Part shown: in pieces, positions 55,701-61,243 of the stretch
Numbering within the stretch: position 1 is the first letter of the stretch
Layout of the letters: the number at the start of each line of letters is the position of its first letter
DNA from: Ochrobactrum sp. RH2CCR150
GTDB taxonomy: Bacteria; Pseudomonadota; Alphaproteobacteria; Rhizobiales; Rhizobiaceae
Assembly: GCA_014138095.1 (NCBI GenBank)
Contig: JACGXE010000010.1
Span: 103,939-167,938 of the forward strand
Reading direction: 5' to 3'
DNA length: 64,000 bases
Notes under the pieces: generated by a model
Database searches by the model: none
Seen by the model: the letters and a program-made list of their open reading frames with translations, nothing else
Told to the model about the DNA's origin: nothing
Made by a program: the position numbers and the translations under genes

Positions 55701-56738
55701 GTCGCCCGCAGTACCGACAAGCCCCCACTGATCGCCACCTTGACCGCCATTATTGCTGACGCTCAGAGCATAGATGCCGTGGGCATTCGTTCCGTTGGTG
55801 GATATCGCACCGTATTGGTTGACCGTAACCTGCCCGCCATTGGAGGAATGACCGCCAGTGCCGCCGCCAGGTGCAGCATAACCACTGCCGCCGTCTCCGG
55901 CTTCGCCGCTCCGGCTATAAGCAAATATGCCATAATGATTATCGCCGCTTGTCTGAATCGTGCTTGATGCAGCCTGCGTCGCAAGAACAGTTCCGCCAGC
56001 GCCGCCATCACCACCATCGCGACCGCTCCAGAAACTGGCATAAGAATTACCGCCTTTACCGCCATTTCCGCCGACGCTGCCGATTTCCCAACCCACATTG
56101 GAAGTCGCGTTGACATTTGTCGCTAAGGTTTTCTCGTTGGTTGGTCCGGTCGCGCCATCCCCACCTGAGGATGGCGGAACGAACAGCGCCCCGGCCCGAC
56201 CATTGCTGCCATTTTTGCCGTAGTTGACTTGCTTTACGCCATTGGGTCCATTCACATCGACCGGCGGAGTGAGCGTTCCTTGAGTGTCAGAACCACTGAA
56301 ATTGGCTTCAAAATCTGTGGTCTCCTGACCAAGTGGGATCTCTACACTCCCAGATGCAGTGGCACTGGTGACCACAGCCTGACCGCCGGTAATAGAGGCG
56401 ACCGCAAAAGCGACAGGCGGCGCGTCGCCGTTATAGAAAACTTCGCCAGCGGATTTTACCAGGAACGTATAGCCATCCTGGGTCTGAACAAATGCAGTCG
56501 TTCCAGCTGTCGCCGTCCCCGCGGGGTCAACGACCAATGCAGTGACGGTGGTCTCCTCCCCAGTCAGTGGATTTGTTACCGTTTGACCAGGCACCGATGT
56601 CTTCGACGGTGCAGGCGGCGGGTCAGCAGCAAAAACTGTGGAACTACCAACCGCGAGGTAGATACCTGCCATAACCGCAAACTGCACCGGCAAACCCGCC
56701 GACGACTGATGCCCACGCGCACGCTTCCTGTTTTTCAT
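43722..56738 (-). CDS. Giant glycine-rich repeat autotransporter (type Va adhesin-like)
   Basis: A single uninterrupted frame of 4338 residues. An N-terminal signal region (MKNRKRARGHQSSAGLPVQF..., cleavage after AVFAADP-like site near residue 37) precedes a unique part to about residue 380. About 50 copies of a glycine-rich module follow (about residues 380-3715), each with the hallmark QS(I/V/L)GGGGGNGG and a period of roughly 65-70 residues. A linker (about 3715-3975) leads to a C-terminal autotransporter beta-barrel (about 3975-4338) ending in aromatic F (VNLGLRF). The passenger should form a very long beta-solenoid on the cell surface, probably in adhesion or biofilm. The hallmark N in GGGGGNGG fails in the last copies (ND, AGGGE). 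Phase-variable or recombination-prone copy number is possible. The closest known class is the repeat-rich autotransporter adhesins of Brucella/Ochrobactrum relatives; substrate receptor unknown. Confidence 0.93.
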   Translation of the reverse strand: MKNRKRARGHQSSAGLPVQFAVMAGIYLAVGSSTVFAADPPPAPSKTSVPGQTVTNPLTGEETTVTALVVDPAGTATAGTTAFVQTQDGYTFLVKSAGEVFYNGDAPPVAFAVASITGGQAVVTSATASGSVEIPLGQETTDFEANFSGSDTQGTLTPPVDVNGPNGVKQVNYGKNGSNGRAGALFVPPSSGGDGATGPTNEKTLATNVNATSNVGWEIGSVGGNGGKGGNSYASFWSGRDGGDGGAGGTVLATQAASSTIQTSGDNHYGIFAYSRSGEAGDGGSGYAAPGGGTGGHSSNGGQVTVNQYGAISTNGTNAHGIYALSVSNNGGQGGDQWGLVGTAGDGGYGGNGGQVDVKTFAGATILTEKDFSNGIFAQSIGGTGGSAGASSNLLVSLIGSADNGGSGGEVNVTNGGTIETHGLASRGIMAQSIGGGGGAGGTAAGLVALALGGVGSNGGSGGEVSVTNAGTGSIYTKGDLADGIMAQSIGGSGGQGTNAYGLVSIGGNGSKGGSGSAVSVSNLGRIVTEGDGARGIIAQSIGGGGGDGGSTGGMVAVGGSGSGGGDGAAVSVTNDGVITTGGQDAMGILAQSIGGGGGNGGSSGAVGAFVGVAVGGAGGTGGAGGQVNVTLSDTDASQPSRIVTTGDRSTGVFAQSIGGGGGNGGGAVSVAVGAFGAASVSVGGSGGVGGDGGTAILAGSGDAAIQTGGADAAGIILQSVGGGGGNGGYAVSVAAAGGPVSGSLAVGVGGSGAAGGKGGEVLVGTVDGSGNLVAPGFSGSVVTTGERSAGMIFQSVGGGGGNGGLAVAATGGGSLLFSGNLSVGIGGSAGAGGSGGLVRVYTDSDITTRGNSSSALIAQSIGGGGGNGGGSIAAGVAGSAGVAANISVGVGGSGAGGGTGGAVDLIAGGDLIRTTGQFSTAVVAQSIGGGGGNGGYSIAAGLAGGGAGAGTVSVGVGGSADGGGNGGAVNAQVDAVVTTEADDSGAILIQSIGGGGGNGGFSVAAGGAGAGAGAGAVSVGLGGSAGAGGKGGAVTAHINNDVGTEGERAAGVVMQSIGGGGGNGGFSVSGTLSGAGAGSGSVSVGLGGSGGSGGDGSTVTATVDGNVTTEGKDSTAILAQSVGGGGGNGGFNVSGAVSGSGVGSGAVSVGLGGSGGTGAKGDTVTLTSNGYVWTQGDRSSGVVAQSIGGGGGNGGFDVSGSIAGAGTGTGTVSVGLGGHGAGGGNGGAVNATSNGEILTEGFASSGFVAQSIGGGGGNGGFNVSAGLSVAGVGAGSVGVGLGGSGSGGGNGSTVTAHTTANIETRGNASTGVLAQSVGGGGGNGGFNITPTVSGAGTGAGAISVGLGGSGAGGGNGGTVNLTVENDVLTHGAQSSAVVAQSIGGGGGNGGFNVSAAGTGAGTGSGAVGVGLGGSAGAGGTGGTVGSKVTGNLTTIGDNSTALLVQSLGGGGGNGGMNVSATVAVAGTGAGGASVGIGGSGGAGGASGNATSVLTGDVITEGNGSGGVVVQSLGGGGGNGGLNVSGTVTAAGTGAGGVAVGLGGSGGDGGNAAAADSTINGNVQTSGDDASGVVVQSAGGGGGNGAINIAGVVSLSGNGSGAASIGIGGSGGGGGDAGTAAGKMTGNVVTQGDRSAGVVVQSLGGGGGNGGINVSGAVSLAAQNSGAVGIGIGGFGGDGGHADTATNDFTGDVVTLGVDSTGVLVQSVGGGGGNGGINISGAVSIAGNGSGVAAVGIGGFGGSGGYAGDVTGSYSGNVFTFGDRSSGIVAQSLGGGGGNGGINISGGLSVAPQFSGSLGLGIGGFGGDGGVAGSVDQTVIGYVQTLGDDSIGILSQSLGGGGGNGGLNVSGAVSLSRQTSAAVGLGLGGFGGAGADAGALTASDVTGGVLTIGDRSSAIVTQSLGGGGGNGGMNVSGTVNLTQQSGGAASLGLGGFGGGGGNAGDVTSKVRVTADHDNITTIGDQSIGVMAQSVGGGGGTGGLNVSGAVSVTGQSGAAVSLGLGGFGGAGGNAGSVDLDVIGTVNTFGDRSTGLMAQSLGGGGGVGGTNISGSLALTKPSGSSTIFSVSAGVGGFGGGGGDAGAVSLSYTGALTALPRTINSDGSVTLNETQGADGLVAQSIGGGGGDGGLNVSGGVAISSKPGEGQSDNSKSYGVLIGVGGFGGVGGDAGTVDVNVGDGSTILAHGTGRSGILAQSIGGGGGNGGMNVSGGIVSDTSLIVGVGGMGGNAGRADNVTVTARADIQVTTDPSDFGKPTDQSFETKLRDVLGNSVVDTTTGLVDSFGLKSLFVDLGLFNSDDKLPDTEGSAGILAQSIGGGGGNGGLNVSGGIALSKDGKIPSVTFGVGGSGGAGNVSGDVSVDHEGTIAVEGNWKHGILAQSIGGGGGNGALNVSGQLNWGSSNSSGGATDLSIVAGLGGYGGVGADAGNVDVVSNGDISTNGYHSRGILAQSVGGGGGTGGINVTAVATKDSTPVGIGIGGTGTSGGNAGNVTVTRGTSLQSAGLILTDGVGAHGIEASSIGGGGGDAGINAVLGISKTTGSGSDSGSAGDRKETVNNGVDSSAVTGITDTLDKAETSTGGGGSGSNKTVNSAIIAVGGSAGNAGNGGQVDISHFGDIVTLQDGSYGVFAQSLGGGGGNAAFNAGLVFETGDASKNKGFGMAIGGGTGAGGTGGNVTVDNTGIVDTFGDDAHGIFAQSVGGGGGNAGYNVLSTGGEDGNIGITIGRVGGTGGSAGDVTVRSDSLIRTQGDRSHALFAQSIGNGGGNSSATSVSLTTPKDGDKTGSSFSVSVGLEGGQGGTSGNVSVEADGLLYTLGDDSHGIFAQSVGGGGGNGGGATGSAGKATSYSLNIGGTGGSGGTSGDVDVASTARIATEGSGSIGILAQSVGGAGGTGGYAKAGTSPLGIIKNLVKGTEIGTTTSINIGGSGGDGMSSGDVTVANGGVLTTLGDGAHGIMAQSVGGGGGKGGLVENTIVNLRSTIASTSTLAIGGTGGTGAVSGNVSVTNTSDIGTQGKQAAGIFAQAVGGGGGDAQHVRNIIAGSDADNSTRNALLIGGAGGTGGAGGTVDVFNAFDARIITDGDEGHGIFAQSIGGGGGNGGEVLSVTVTKPASTANTEQGLQLGIGGAGGTGGTGGAVNVVNDGLIVTRGDKAHGILAQSIGGGGGNGGYSITGSLALQKGTEANPTMALNIGGSGGSGNAAGDVTVTNTGEISVSGAQSYGVLAQSIGGGGGNGGMAVALSLNDLVNQARGQSYSKIAIGGAGGDGADGGNVTVNHSGTIRVSGENSYGIFAQSVGGGGGNAALSISTPAVVAADYVISTVLGARLGTQGTAGIVTVNSTGDIIVTGAGSQAIFSQSVNGGGGNVDTFLDFAAASEEGAGGASVASLSSSLSLGGNDVDGNAGASVNQTHNGDIVTTSDRSAGMLLQSIGGGGGMSTTTLGALSNGDIALSAMLGAINTDDASGGDLTANRVGDVTTLGNLSSGGLAQSIGGGGGRMIIAGASGSGSSGQRNAVVTLGADPSFRNNGGDITLNLSGTVSTLGDNASGQIVQSIGAGGGEVYLTSLDQATITLGASDGSTGDGGAITLQNSGDITTTGDRSHGFVLQSIGGGGGLVGTDLAPSAVNLLLSDSNGGSGGAIDFTNNGNVMVMGKDSIGVLAQSLGGGGGSVDGLFHGSAGGAGSGGSLALDLTGNILSLGERGIAVLAQSEGNDGAGDIDIALNGVIVGGSDGRSADSIASKTAAIMIDGGMANTLSLYSDSFLMALNNRIISGGSGSEQVTLNGRAVGNIDLGGGTNSVTVQQGATFYAQDEVNLGASGQLTIDGNLSLGGVAYYVPNTALSARMAASDLQVTENVSQTTAVNGSLTFGSTAAYTADVYFRQDTAAGGASDLINVTGNATIAGTVNPVLHQLDRLRPLVLINAGGTTANAGTTVLGTAVMSYEIGLNGPTGDGSTIDLIPHADFHMPGMNRNQTNTAEHIARVLSGQGSTSMGPMFALIANMQTSAEVLNAVDNLGSEDYATTQVDALQSGYRFARTMADCGYDNFAARMGDDHSCYWFTGSASTLDRNSSFQYRSFDTQTAGLYAGVRMPLKEDLYLGFGTGFEDFSLTSGDRFSADGQRAMLGVSLSKYKGPWELYGILNGATAQYDSTRLIDIYGALPGGDLVIGGTATAKQRISQANFRLGSAYHYRPDGGAVYLRPALDFDASYIYSGSASENNTNYGLELDSTGQWVLAATPSLEVGVETQITSTLWMQAYLRGEVSFANKNDVFINATFAGASSADGTFRNYSQTGDLTGRVDTGLTFYDAKNTTRLTFGYQGQWSDDTVGHTATVNLGLRF
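45600..55620 (-). repeat. Array of about 50 imperfect coding repeats in the autotransporter gene
   Basis: Glycine-codon blocks (read on the plus strand as runs such as ccgccgccgccaatcgattg) recur about every 200 bases. The translated hallmark is AQSIGGGGGNGG, followed by a variable strand segment (F/L/M/I-N-V-S-G), a GxGxSVGxGGxGGxGG block and a polar turn. Neighbouring copies in the middle (about 51000-53900) are the most alike, suggesting recent unit duplication there. This region is also responsible for the long proline-rich frames on the opposite strand. Confidence 0.9.
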
Positions 56739-57092
56739 GACGGTCCCACCCGGTCCCGCTGCTGCCCCTCAACCTCCGCACGCCGCGGTCACGCGTGCAG
56801 AGTCGCAGTCCGATGTCTGAAAACTAGAAACTGATCTTGGAATGCCCCAGTATCGACCATAGAGACCTGACGACTCGGCCAGGAAAAACTATGTTCGATA
56901 ATAATTACCAGCTTAATTGTGATAAACCGCATTGGCAAGATTATTATTCAAGCTATTACTCATTTAAGAATAGTCGCTATCAACCGTTGTAGATCGGCCA
57001 ATTCTATACTTCGTATGCCGCCGGGTGGCGTGCGTCGACAACACTCCCGAAGCCTTTGAAAAATCACTCTTTCAGGCGAAAATTCCTGACAT
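56739..57092. other. Intergenic region upstream of the giant autotransporter
   Basis: 354 bases without a credible gene. The part near 56890-56970 is clearly AT-rich compared with its surroundings and should hold the autotransporter promoter (minus strand). TTGCCA and TAAGCT spaced by 17 bases are the best pair I see, a weak match. No terminator hairpin with a T tract follows the IclR-type gene at 57093. Confidence 0.5.
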
Positions 57093-57872
57093 CTACGCCT
57101 TATAGCCGAGACGTTCCGAGATTTTGCGTGCGGCTTCGACGGTGCGCGCGATCTGTTCGTCCGTTGGCACTTCACCGACCGATTGAACCATGTCGACAAT
57201 GCCTGTCGCCCCGCACACCATCCCCGATGCGTCGAATACCGGGCTTGCAAGCGTGTTCAATCCGAGAGCCGTCTCATGCGGCGCGACCGCCCAGCCATGT
57301 CGTCTGATTTCGGCAAACTCCTTCTCCAGCACAGCGGGTTCAATGATCGTGGAGGGGGTGAAGGCTTCGAGCTGCCCCGTGAGCACACGGGATTGAAATC
57401 CTGCTGACGAAAACGCCGCGGCAACCTTGCCCTGCGCAGAGCTATGAAACGATAAAAGCGACCCTACGCGCACGCCAATTTCAATTGGCGAGCGCCCGGG
57501 AACCGTCGCAATGACAAGCATCCCGTCCGGCGTGAGCTGGGAAGCGACAGCGGAATGTCCAAGCGCATCCCGCAGTGCAAGCAGCGGATCATAAGCGGCG
57601 TGCACCATGCCCGCATTGTCAGACACCGACTGCACCAATGAAACCAGCCTGTGACCGACCTCGTAGCGCTCGGAATCCTCGTGTTGAAACACATAGCCCT
57701 GGCGCACGAGCGTCTGCAGATGTCGATGAATACGGCTTTTGCTGGTGCCTAATGCTTTAGCAAGGCTGGTCACGCCGACGCCCTTTGCGGTGCGCACGAC
57801 CTGTTCCAATACCTGCATTGTTAGAACGACAGACTGAAGGCTGCCACCGTCTTTTTCATCGTCATCGACCAT
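57093..57872 (-). CDS. IclR-family transcriptional regulator
   Basis: A 259-residue regulator with an N-terminal winged helix-turn-helix (about residues 12-75, including GVTSLAKALGTSKSRIHRHL) and a C-terminal IclR effector domain (about 90-255). The effector domain shows the usual SAQGKVAAAF block and a late GATGIVD strand. Divergent from the DUF6282-MFS-aldolase-cupin operon, it is the probable controller of that operon, with a palindromic operator over the operon start region (58072-58088). Confidence 0.93.
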   Translation of the reverse strand: MVDDDEKDGGSLQSVVLTMQVLEQVVRTAKGVGVTSLAKALGTSKSRIHRHLQTLVRQGYVFQHEDSERYEVGHRLVSLVQSVSDNAGMVHAAYDPLLALRDALGHSAVASQLTPDGMLVIATVPGRSPIEIGVRVGSLLSFHSSAQGKVAAAFSSAGFQSRVLTGQLEAFTPSTIIEPAVLEKEFAEIRRHGWAVAPHETALGLNTLASPVFDASGMVCGATGIVDMVQSVGEVPTDEQIARTVEAARKISERLGYKA

Positions 57873-58030
57873 GCCAGATCCTCAATCGATATTCTTTGCA
57901 CGTTTATACAGAGCGATTCTCACTATGAAAACAACCGGACAGACGGCCCAAGCAACCTTAGCGCTCCCGCGCATTCAATGTCTTACCCTCCCCCTCCGCC
58001 GCCAAGGAAACGAGCACCCAATCATACCAC

Positions 58031-58059
58031 TTGACACCGATAGTCGATTGCTTGATAAA
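58031..58059 (+). promoter_or_regulatory. Promoter of the DUF6282-MFS-aldolase-cupin operon
   Basis: -35 TTGACA at 58031-58036, a 17-base spacer, and -10 GATAAA at 58054-58059. This is a near-consensus sigma-70 promoter, 51 bases upstream of the first ATG. Confidence 0.75.
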
Positions 58060-58071
58060 AATCAGAACAAA

Positions 58072-58088
58072 GTTCCGCTGAACGGAAC
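58072..58088. promoter_or_regulatory. IclR-type operator candidate
   Basis: Perfect palindrome GTTCCG-ctgaa-CGGAAC, 6-base arms with a 5-base spacer, a size usual for IclR-family sites. It lies 12 to 29 bases downstream of the -10 element, over the likely transcription start, so bound regulator would block transcription. Confidence 0.65.
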
Positions 58089-58109
58089 ATTGTGATTGAG
58101 GAGGATGGA

Positions 58110-59036
58110 ATGACGACCGCTGACACAACTTCTGCCGATGAGCTTCATCATCAAATCAATGATATTCTGCGCGGCGGCGTTGATCCGCATGTCCATAGCG
58201 GTCCGTCAATTGCCCCAAGAGCTCTGGATCATCTCGAACTGGCGCGCCAGTTGTCAGAGGCTGGTTTCATAGCAGCTGTCACCAAGGATCACGATTATTC
58301 CGGCGTCGTAGCGGCGCAGCTGATCCGAAAGCACCACCCGGAACTCACGACGAAGATTTATTCGAGCATTGTGCTCAACAATGTTGTTGGCGGGCTTAAC
58401 CCCTATGCGGTCGAGCATACCGCAGCGCTAGGCGGGAAAATCGTGTGGCTTCCCACGCTGGCCGCTGAAAATCATCTCCGCTGGGAAAAGACATCCGGCT
58501 GGGCGCACCCTGCCTCCACCCAGAAAATGCGCCCGGCAACGGCCGTTCCGCTTTTCGATGCCGACGGTAGAATGCTTCCCGAACTTCTCGATGTCCTTGA
58601 TGTTATTGCGGCCAACGACATGGTGCTTGCAAGCGGCCATATTCATGTGTCGGAAACCAGAACCGTTTTCGCAGAAGCGTTGAAGCGTGGCGTCAAACGC
58701 CTGGTCTTTACCCATCCTGAAGACATCGTTGGCGCAACACCTGAGGATGCCCGCGAGATTGCCGACATGGGTGCCTATGTCGAACATTCTCTGGCCTTCT
58801 TCCTCGACGGCTCGAAATTTCAGACACGCGACAGGCAGGATTTCCGGGCGCATATCGATGCCGTCGGTACGTCTCGCACCATTCTTTGCTCGGACCTTGG
58901 GCAGGTTGGAACCTATAGCCCCCTGGAAGGCTTCCGTCGCGGCGTCACGACCTGCCTTGAGCTTGGCTACCGCGATGGAGACATTCACGACATGGTGGCG
59001 CAAAACGCCGCCGATGTTCTCGGACTGAACGGCTGA
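58110..59036 (+). CDS. DUF6282 family protein (amidohydrolase-like)
   Basis: A 308-residue cytoplasmic protein. The N-terminal motif GVDPHVHSGPS (about residues 24-34) is a metal-binding HxH as in amidohydrolases/PHP-type hydrolases, and further candidate metal ligands are in TKDHDYSG, ASGHIHVSE and TCSDLGQVG-like segments (here ILCSDLGQVG). GAGGAGGATGGA immediately upstream of the ATG at 58110 sets the start; a GTG six codons earlier is not favoured. First gene of the catabolic operon. No biochemical activity is established for the family; hydrolysis of a lactone, amide or related bond is a guess from the fold. Confidence 0.82.
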   Translation: MTTADTTSADELHHQINDILRGGVDPHVHSGPSIAPRALDHLELARQLSEAGFIAAVTKDHDYSGVVAAQLIRKHHPELTTKIYSSIVLNNVVGGLNPYAVEHTAALGGKIVWLPTLAAENHLRWEKTSGWAHPASTQKMRPATAVPLFDADGRMLPELLDVLDVIAANDMVLASGHIHVSETRTVFAEALKRGVKRLVFTHPEDIVGATPEDAREIADMGAYVEHSLAFFLDGSKFQTRDRQDFRAHIDAVGTSRTILCSDLGQVGTYSPLEGFRRGVTTCLELGYRDGDIHDMVAQNAADVLGLNG

Positions 59037-59050
59037 GCAATCGATTGCTC
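59035..59050 (+). repeat. 16-base palindrome over the DUF6282 stop codon
   Basis: GAGCAATCGATTGCTC, a perfect self-complementary sequence that begins inside the stop codon. In RNA it would form a short hairpin between the first and second genes of the operon; it is equally a possible protein site. Confidence 0.5.
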
Positions 59051-59136
59051 CGGCCCACCCTGACAAAGAGGATCAGGGACAATAATCGCCTTTGGGAACA
59101 GCCGGGTGCAATGAGACCCGACTTTGGGAGGACAAC

Positions 59137-60447
59137 ATGTTTCAATGGTATCGCGAGCTCAACGCTCCCGAACGAAAGACCTTTCACGCTTGCTATGTCG
59201 GCTGGGCAACGGATGCGCTCGACACACAGCTCTTCAGCTTCTTGATCCCGACACTGGTAGCCTTATGGGCAATTACCAACAGTGAAGCCGGCTGGCTTGG
59301 AACATCGGCTCTGATTTCCTCGTCAATCGGTGGATGGATCGCCGGTATCATGTGCGACCGTATCGGCCGCGTCACCGTCATGAAGATCGCTATTGCCTGG
59401 TTCACTGTTTTTACGATTGCCAGTGGCTTCGCCAATTCCTACGAACAATTGCTTGTCGCCCGCATTCTGTCAGGCATTGGCTTCGGCGGTGAGTGGGCGG
59501 CTGGCGCGGTACTGATGGGCGAAGTGATCCGACCTGCCTATCGCGGCAAAGCGGTTGGCAATGTGCAAAGCGCCTACGCTGTGGGCTATGGCTTTGCCGC
59601 ATTGTTGTCGTCAGTCCTGTTTGCTACCATGCCACCTGAAAATGCCTGGCGCTGGATGTTCTGGATCGGCGCGCTCCCGGCATTCTGGGTGTTCTGGGGA
59701 TTGCGTGGCGTCGAGGAACCCGAAGTTTTTCTCAAGACCCGCAAGGCGCTTGCTGACCGTGGAGAGAAGATCAGTCCTTTTGTGATTTTCCACCCGCGCT
59801 ATCTGAAGACAACAATCCTGTGTTCATTGCTGGCGCTTGGCATTCAGGGCGGAGGTTTTTCAATCCTGATCTGGCTACCAACCTTCCTCAAGTCGCATTA
59901 CCAGATTTCATCGGTCACTGTTGGTTACTACGTCTTTGTCATGACCTTCGGCTCGTTCGTCGGCTATATCGTTGCTGCCTATCTTTGCGATCTGATTGGA
60001 CGACGTCGCAATTTCTTCCTGTTCACAGTGCTGAACTGGATTATCATTCCGATCTTTCTTTATACCCCGCCGATGGGTGCACTCTCCCTCGTCATTAACT
60101 TCATGCTCGGCTTCTCGCTGCTCGGAATCTATGCCGCTCTTGGACCCTACTTCACGGAGCTTTTCCCCAACACGATCCGCGGTAACGGTCAGGCATTCTG
60201 CTATAATTTTGGCCGCGCTGCGGGTGCTTTCGGCCCCGCAATTGTCGGCATGATGGCGACCGGCAGTTTCCTGCCGCTGCGCGATGCAATGGCTCTGTGC
60301 GCCATGCTGGCCTACATCTTCGTCCTTGTGGCCGTTGCACTTCTTCCCGAAACCAACGGTCGCGATCTCAGCTTCGAGGATGACCAGCCAATTGCTGGAA
60401 AAGAAGACAGCACTGTCGGCGACGCCTCCGGAACACAAACAATTTGA
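59137..60447 (+). CDS. MFS transporter (aromatic acid/metabolite:H+ symporter-like)
   Basis: A 436-residue inner-membrane carrier with 12 predicted transmembrane segments. It has the MFS loop motif GWIAGIMCDRIGR (about residues 66-78) and its second-half equivalent CDLIGRRR. The N-terminal GWATDALDTQLFSF resembles the metabolite:H+ symporter and aromatic-acid symporter subfamilies that import organic acids. GGGAGGACAAC precedes the ATG at 59137; the frame to 59092 adds nothing conserved. It should bring in the compound processed by the flanking enzymes. Confidence 0.92.
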   Translation: MFQWYRELNAPERKTFHACYVGWATDALDTQLFSFLIPTLVALWAITNSEAGWLGTSALISSSIGGWIAGIMCDRIGRVTVMKIAIAWFTVFTIASGFANSYEQLLVARILSGIGFGGEWAAGAVLMGEVIRPAYRGKAVGNVQSAYAVGYGFAALLSSVLFATMPPENAWRWMFWIGALPAFWVFWGLRGVEEPEVFLKTRKALADRGEKISPFVIFHPRYLKTTILCSLLALGIQGGGFSILIWLPTFLKSHYQISSVTVGYYVFVMTFGSFVGYIVAAYLCDLIGRRRNFFLFTVLNWIIIPIFLYTPPMGALSLVINFMLGFSLLGIYAALGPYFTELFPNTIRGNGQAFCYNFGRAAGAFGPAIVGMMATGSFLPLRDAMALCAMLAYIFVLVAVALLPETNGRDLSFEDDQPIAGKEDSTVGDASGTQTI

Positions 60448-60458
60448 GGATGTGTCAG

Positions 60459-61232
60459 GTGAAACAGCCTTCAGATAAAACACAACCAAGCTTACGGTCC
60501 CGTATCCGGAACGGTGAACTGCTGATCGGCAGTTTCATCAAGACGCCCGCACCGCATATCGTTGAGATTCTCGGCTTTGCGGGCCTCGATTTTGCAGTCG
60601 TCGATCAGGAACATGCCCCGATCAGCATTGCGCAGATGGATATTCTGGCGTTAGCCGGACGTGCAGCAGGTCTACCGCTTCTCTCTCGTCGGTGGGGTAA
60701 CTCCACCGACTGGATTGCCCCCCTACTCGATCTCGGTCTTGAAGGTGTCATGGTTCCTCATGTCATGGATGCGGCGCAGGCCGCCGCTGTCTGTGATGCT
60801 GTCCGCTTTTCCCGGGGCAAACGCGGCCTTTCTCCTTCGCCGCGCGCAGGCAACTACGGCAGTTATGGCATTGCCGAATATCGAACCCATTGTGATGCGC
60901 AAAACGTAGTGATGGCGCAAATCGAAGATCAAGCAGCGCTCGCTCGACTGGATGAAATCGCACAAGAACCGGATGTCGACGTGCTCTTCGTCGGCCCAGC
61001 CGATCTCTCTCAATCCATGGGGGTGGGTTTTCCGTCGACGGAACTTGATACAGCCATCGAAAAGGTTATCGACGCTGGCAAGAAAGCCGGCGTTGCTGTC
61101 GGACTATTTGTCGGTAATGCCGCTGATGTTCCGCGCTGGCACAAGCTTGGCGTCACCGTCTTCGTGTGCGGATCAGATCAGGCGCTGTTGCGCAAATCAG
61201 CAGCGCAAATGCTGGCAACAGCCAGGGAATGA
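60459..61232 (+). CDS. HpcH/HpaI-family class II aldolase
   Basis: A 257-residue aldolase of the 2-oxo-3-deoxy acid / 4-hydroxy-2-oxoheptanedioate type. Family blocks VDQEHAP (near 47-53), GLEGVMVPHVMDA (near 93-105) and the metal/pyruvate region VDVLFVGPADLSQSMG (near 172-187) are intact. The reaction would be retro-aldol cleavage giving pyruvate or a related oxoacid plus an aldehyde. The start is probably the GTG at 60459, eight bases after TGAGGA; an ATG at 60450 lies inside that site. It follows the MFS stop closely. Confidence 0.88.
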   Translation: MKQPSDKTQPSLRSRIRNGELLIGSFIKTPAPHIVEILGFAGLDFAVVDQEHAPISIAQMDILALAGRAAGLPLLSRRWGNSTDWIAPLLDLGLEGVMVPHVMDAAQAAAVCDAVRFSRGKRGLSPSPRAGNYGSYGIAEYRTHCDAQNVVMAQIEDQAALARLDEIAQEPDVDVLFVGPADLSQSMGVGFPSTELDTAIEKVIDAGKKAGVAVGLFVGNAADVPRWHKLGVTVFVCGSDQALLRKSAAQMLATARE

Positions 61233-61243
61233 AAGGAAACCCA

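Noticed and set aside
43722..56738. Possibility that the giant frame is two genes joined by a sequencing error or a chimera
   Set aside because: The repeat pattern, signal peptide and barrel are in one frame with consistent base composition, and the C-terminal barrel ends with the expected aromatic residue; no break seen.
57871..58095. 74-residue plus-strand frame between the IclR gene and the catabolic operon
   Set aside because: It overlaps the promoter and operator of the operon and lacks a ribosome site.
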